A DNA stretch of 35,638 nucleotides from Mastigamoeba balamuthi. Taxonomy: Eukaryota; Evosea; Mastigamoebida; Mastigamoebidae. Position 1 is the first letter of the stretch. Each line of letters opens with the position of its first letter. Both the position numbers and the translations under genes were made by a program. The stretch spans positions 1 to 35,638 of the forward strand of contig CACRSC010000027.1 of assembly GCA_902651635.1 (NCBI GenBank), read 5' to 3'. Shown here one piece after another: positions 33,259 to 35,638 of this stretch. The notes below the pieces were generated by a model. That model was not told where the DNA came from and searched no databases. It saw nothing but the letters and a program-made list of their open reading frames with translations.

Positions 33259-33804
33259 ATGCAGCCAACAAGGGCCGTTCTCGCGCTGGCGGTGGTCCTC
33301 GCAGCCGGGGCAGCAGCGACAGGCGAGTGGGAGGGCTGCGAGACAAGCGACGAGTGCGCCCAGACGGTGCCCGGGAAGAAGAGCTGCTGCCACGCTGGCG
33401 ACAGGCGCTGCCTGACGATGGACTCGTGCGCGTGGGCCAACAAGGTCGACAAGACCAACCGCAACTGCGACTGCATCACCAACAATGTACGAGGACACGC
33501 GCCCCACTGGGGAGACTGCGTGCGCACCTCGGACTGCGACGTCGGTGTGCAGGCTCTCTACTGCCACAAGGGCGACAGGCGCTGCCTCACGGACGCCGAC
33601 TGCAAGTGGGCCAACTACGTCGATCACAAGAGTCGCGACTGCGCACACGTCGTCGACCACTGCTTCAACGGCGTGCACGATTATTACCCGTACGAGAAAT
33701 GGAAGGACTGTGGGGGCGAGTGCGATCTGTGCCCGAATGGTTCACTGTGCTACCTCGACAGTGACTGTGCCAACGGCAGGTGCAGGAACTCCTGGTGCCA
33801 CTGA
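33259..33804 (+). CDS. Secreted cysteine-rich repeat protein, copy B
   Basis: A 181-residue paralogue of the gene at 32188, starting MQPTRAVLALAVVLAAGAAATG (a typical signal peptide). It has the same two-module plan: GKKSCCHAGDRRCLTMDSC in module 1, LYCHKGDRRCLTDADCKW in module 2, then CGGECDLCPNGSLC and a CRNSWCH end. Over module 1 it is almost identical to copy A at DNA level, including about 80 bases without a difference around GDRRCLTMDSCAWANKVDK. Module 2 and the tail have diverged and shortened. This uneven similarity suggests gene conversion or strong constraint on module 1. Function unknown. Confidence 0.85.
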   Translation: MQPTRAVLALAVVLAAGAAATGEWEGCETSDECAQTVPGKKSCCHAGDRRCLTMDSCAWANKVDKTNRNCDCITNNVRGHAPHWGDCVRTSDCDVGVQALYCHKGDRRCLTDADCKWANYVDHKSRDCAHVVDHCFNGVHDYYPYEKWKDCGGECDLCPNGSLCYLDSDCANGRCRNSWCH

Positions 33805-34147
33805 CCACCAGGGAATGTGCTCTGGCGGTCGACTGCTCTGGCGGTCGACTCTATCCCCTTCCATGATCACAGCTAGCTGTAGCTGTGTTCCCAAACAAGG
33901 AAGCCACACTTCTTCATGGCTACAAGTGTCCTTACGTCTGTGAGACGTAAGTCAGCATGCATATATGAAAGCCAGGCATCACCTCTGCAGAGTGCAGCTG
34001 TTTGTAGGTCGCCATCACACTTTTGGGTGCCTTATTGATTCATTTTTCTTGATAAATGTGTGATTTTCCTGCAGATTTCATTTTCGTCGGAACAGTTTGT
34101 CTAAACTATTTCCCATGAACACCCCATCAAATGGAGAAAAAAAGTAA
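33805..34147. other. Spacer after the secreted-protein array
   Basis: GC-rich sequence ends at about 33820. The rest is AT-rich without a recognisable gene. A short direct duplication (TGCTCTGGCGGTCGACT) occurs at about 33819-33850. Confidence 0.5.
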
Positions 34148-34645
34148 AAAGTCGGATTTGAAATCGTGACGAAGATCTGCGACTTCGGGTGCTCCGAGAA
34201 GGGCAAGAACTCGTTGAGCGCCACAAGAACACTTGGGCTGGCTGGCACCAGAGCTCATCGACGGGAAGCCAGCATTGACAGCCTCCAATGTGTTTGGTGC
34301 GGCCACTTGGCACACCTCCAGCCCTGGAGCACTTTATTGACCGTGTGGCACACATGCCAGCATTTGGGATTGTTCTGTGGGAGCTATACATCCCAGCTAT
34401 ACTCGACTCGAGCAAGTCCTCATCAGGGTTACCAGCACACTCGATGTTGACACAGGCAGTCCAGGGCAGTGTCGAGCTGCAGCAGGTGACACCATAGTGG
34501 TAGTAGCAACAACAACAGGGGGCAGTGCCAGAGATCCACCCATCGACACCAAAGAAGGTGATGACACTGCTGAACCAGTTCTGGCAGAAGAAGCCCGAGA
34601 GGTGGCCATCAGTGTTCCAGATCCTCAGGAACTGGTCCCAGACAT
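34148..34645 (+). pseudogene. Protein kinase relic (TKL/tyrosine-kinase-like C-lobe)
   Basis: Pieces of a kinase C-lobe appear in the right order but in different frames. TKICDFGCSEKGKN at about 34165-34206 is the DFG motif (subdomain VII). GWLAPELIDGKPALTASNVF at about 34233-34295 is the APE motif (VIII). PAFGIVLWELYIP at about 34354-34392 matches the SFGIVLWEL block (IX). LLNQFWQKKPERWPSVFQIL at about 34565-34624 matches the CWxxxPxxRPxFxxI block (XI). The FGIVLWEL and CWxxxPxxRP signatures point to TKL or tyrosine-kinase-like enzymes. At least two frame changes and stops separate the blocks, and the N-lobe is absent, so it is not functional. Confidence 0.8.
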
Positions 34646-35638
34646 TTGCTGTGTGCACCGCACCCTCTTCGTTGTGTCATTGCCCTTGGGTGCACCTTAC
34701 ATCGATTGTCAACAGGCTGTGGGAGTCTTCAAGATGCCAACAGACCTGAGTATGAGCTCGCCACAGACTCTGAGCAACCTGCTGTCAGAGGTGGCAGTGT
34801 CGATTGACAGCAGAGACACATTGGGCAACAAGATGATGGCATCTGTTCTTCCTCAGGGATTGACGACCTTCGGGTCAGAGACCCCAACTCTGAGCATTGC
34901 CCCACCTCCGGATCATAACATAGTGAGCTTAGTGCTTCGTGTGTTGGTCCAACAAACTACAGTGTCTTTCTTTCCTGCTCTGTGATCATCGTGAAAGAGA
35001 CAACACATTGTTATGAAGGTATTGCAGGCAATTCGCTTGTCTGATGAGGCTTGTGCTAGAAGAGCACAGACTGCTCGGCGCCCTCAAAGGAAGCATCAAT
35101 GCCTCGGATCACTCCCAGTTTTACAGGTGAGTCGGAGGAAAACTAAAGCAGGGTCAGCAAGCCATCCCCGTTTGCAGTGCAAAACATGTCTGTCATAGTA
35201 GAGACCCAAATTCAGTGGCACTTGGTGAACTATTAGTGAGGTGTCAGAAGATCACAAGGGAATCAGCTGTGTGCCAGGCCACTGACAAGGCTGAGAATCA
35301 TCTCAGGAATGGAGTGAGCTTCTGGATCACCTCCGGCTGTGCAAGTAACTGCACTCTGCTCACGCGGTGCCTGGTCTCATCTCTTGCAGCCTCAGTGCAC
35401 AGGCATGACTCGAGCACCTGCCTTCTGATCCCTTATCAGGGATGGCGACCTTGAAGCATGGGGCAATGACAGCCAGCTCCGCCAGGTCCTCAGCAAGCAC
35501 ATCGTCCCCTATGCTGCAGCACAGTGAGGCCATCAGCATAGCTGTTTCACTGTAGGTCTTGTCCAACGTGGTTCACTTGAACCCCAAGTCCAGCACAGGC
35601 ACGCTGCTCCTAGCCCATTGCATCCACGTCAAGCAATG
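34646..35638. other. AT-richer end region, no recognisable gene
   Basis: Several short frames exist (one to 34985 on the plus strand, one at 35566-35360 on the minus strand) but none resembles a family I know. They may be further decayed parts of the kinase gene or repeat remnants. The window ends inside this region. Confidence 0.4.

Overview
The window is nuclear DNA of a free-living-type protist with GC-rich, intron-containing genes. Seven conserved eukaryotic genes can be read in full across their splice junctions: COG6, COG1, DNA topoisomerase III, a UBX/SEP protein, a PHO80-type cyclin, a USP-fold protein and a GAPDH-PGK fusion. The standard genetic code fits, since TAA, TAG and TGA all end conserved genes. 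The species cannot be named from the sequence. An amoebozoan (archamoeba-like) origin is only a guess, based on GC richness, a TKL-type kinase relic and the gene mix.

The layout is a mosaic. Blocks at about 1-10,250, 22,000-25,060 and 33,820-35,638 are visibly less GC-rich and hold broken mobile elements: a Tc1/mariner relic (about 1.8-2.1 kb), a chromodomain Ty3/gypsy-type pol on the minus strand (3.1-6.0 kb), two copies of an intron-containing DDE-like transposase family (6.3-8.0 and 22.9-24.9 kb), a piggyBac-like fragment (8.7-9.3 kb) and a decayed protein kinase (34.1-34.65 kb). Between them are two GC-rich gene islands.

Island 1 (10.3-21.9 kb) carries COG6 (+), a small CxxC thioredoxin-fold protein (-), a membrane-anchored, apparently catalytically dead USP-fold protein (-), DNA topoisomerase III with C-terminal zinc knuckles (-) and, divergent from it, COG1 (+). 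COG1 and COG6 belong to the two lobes of the same Golgi tethering complex. Island 2 (25.1-33.8 kb) carries a UBXN11-like UBX/SEP protein (+), a GAPDH-PGK fusion joining two consecutive glycolytic enzymes in one 761-residue chain (+), a PHO80-like cyclin (-), and a tandem array of secreted cysteine-rich proteins (+) with a decayed copy between the two intact genes.

The strongest unexplained signals are in the introns. The host genes use an unusual 5' splice site (mostly GTGCG or GTGCC, some GTGAG, two GC-AG). Introns of unrelated genes share sequence starting at the 5' splice site, and short palindromes of the AATATCTAGATATT type and the nonamer GTCGCATCA recur in introns and promoter regions. 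This looks like a family of introner-like introns. The transposase-like genes instead use GTAAG-like donors.
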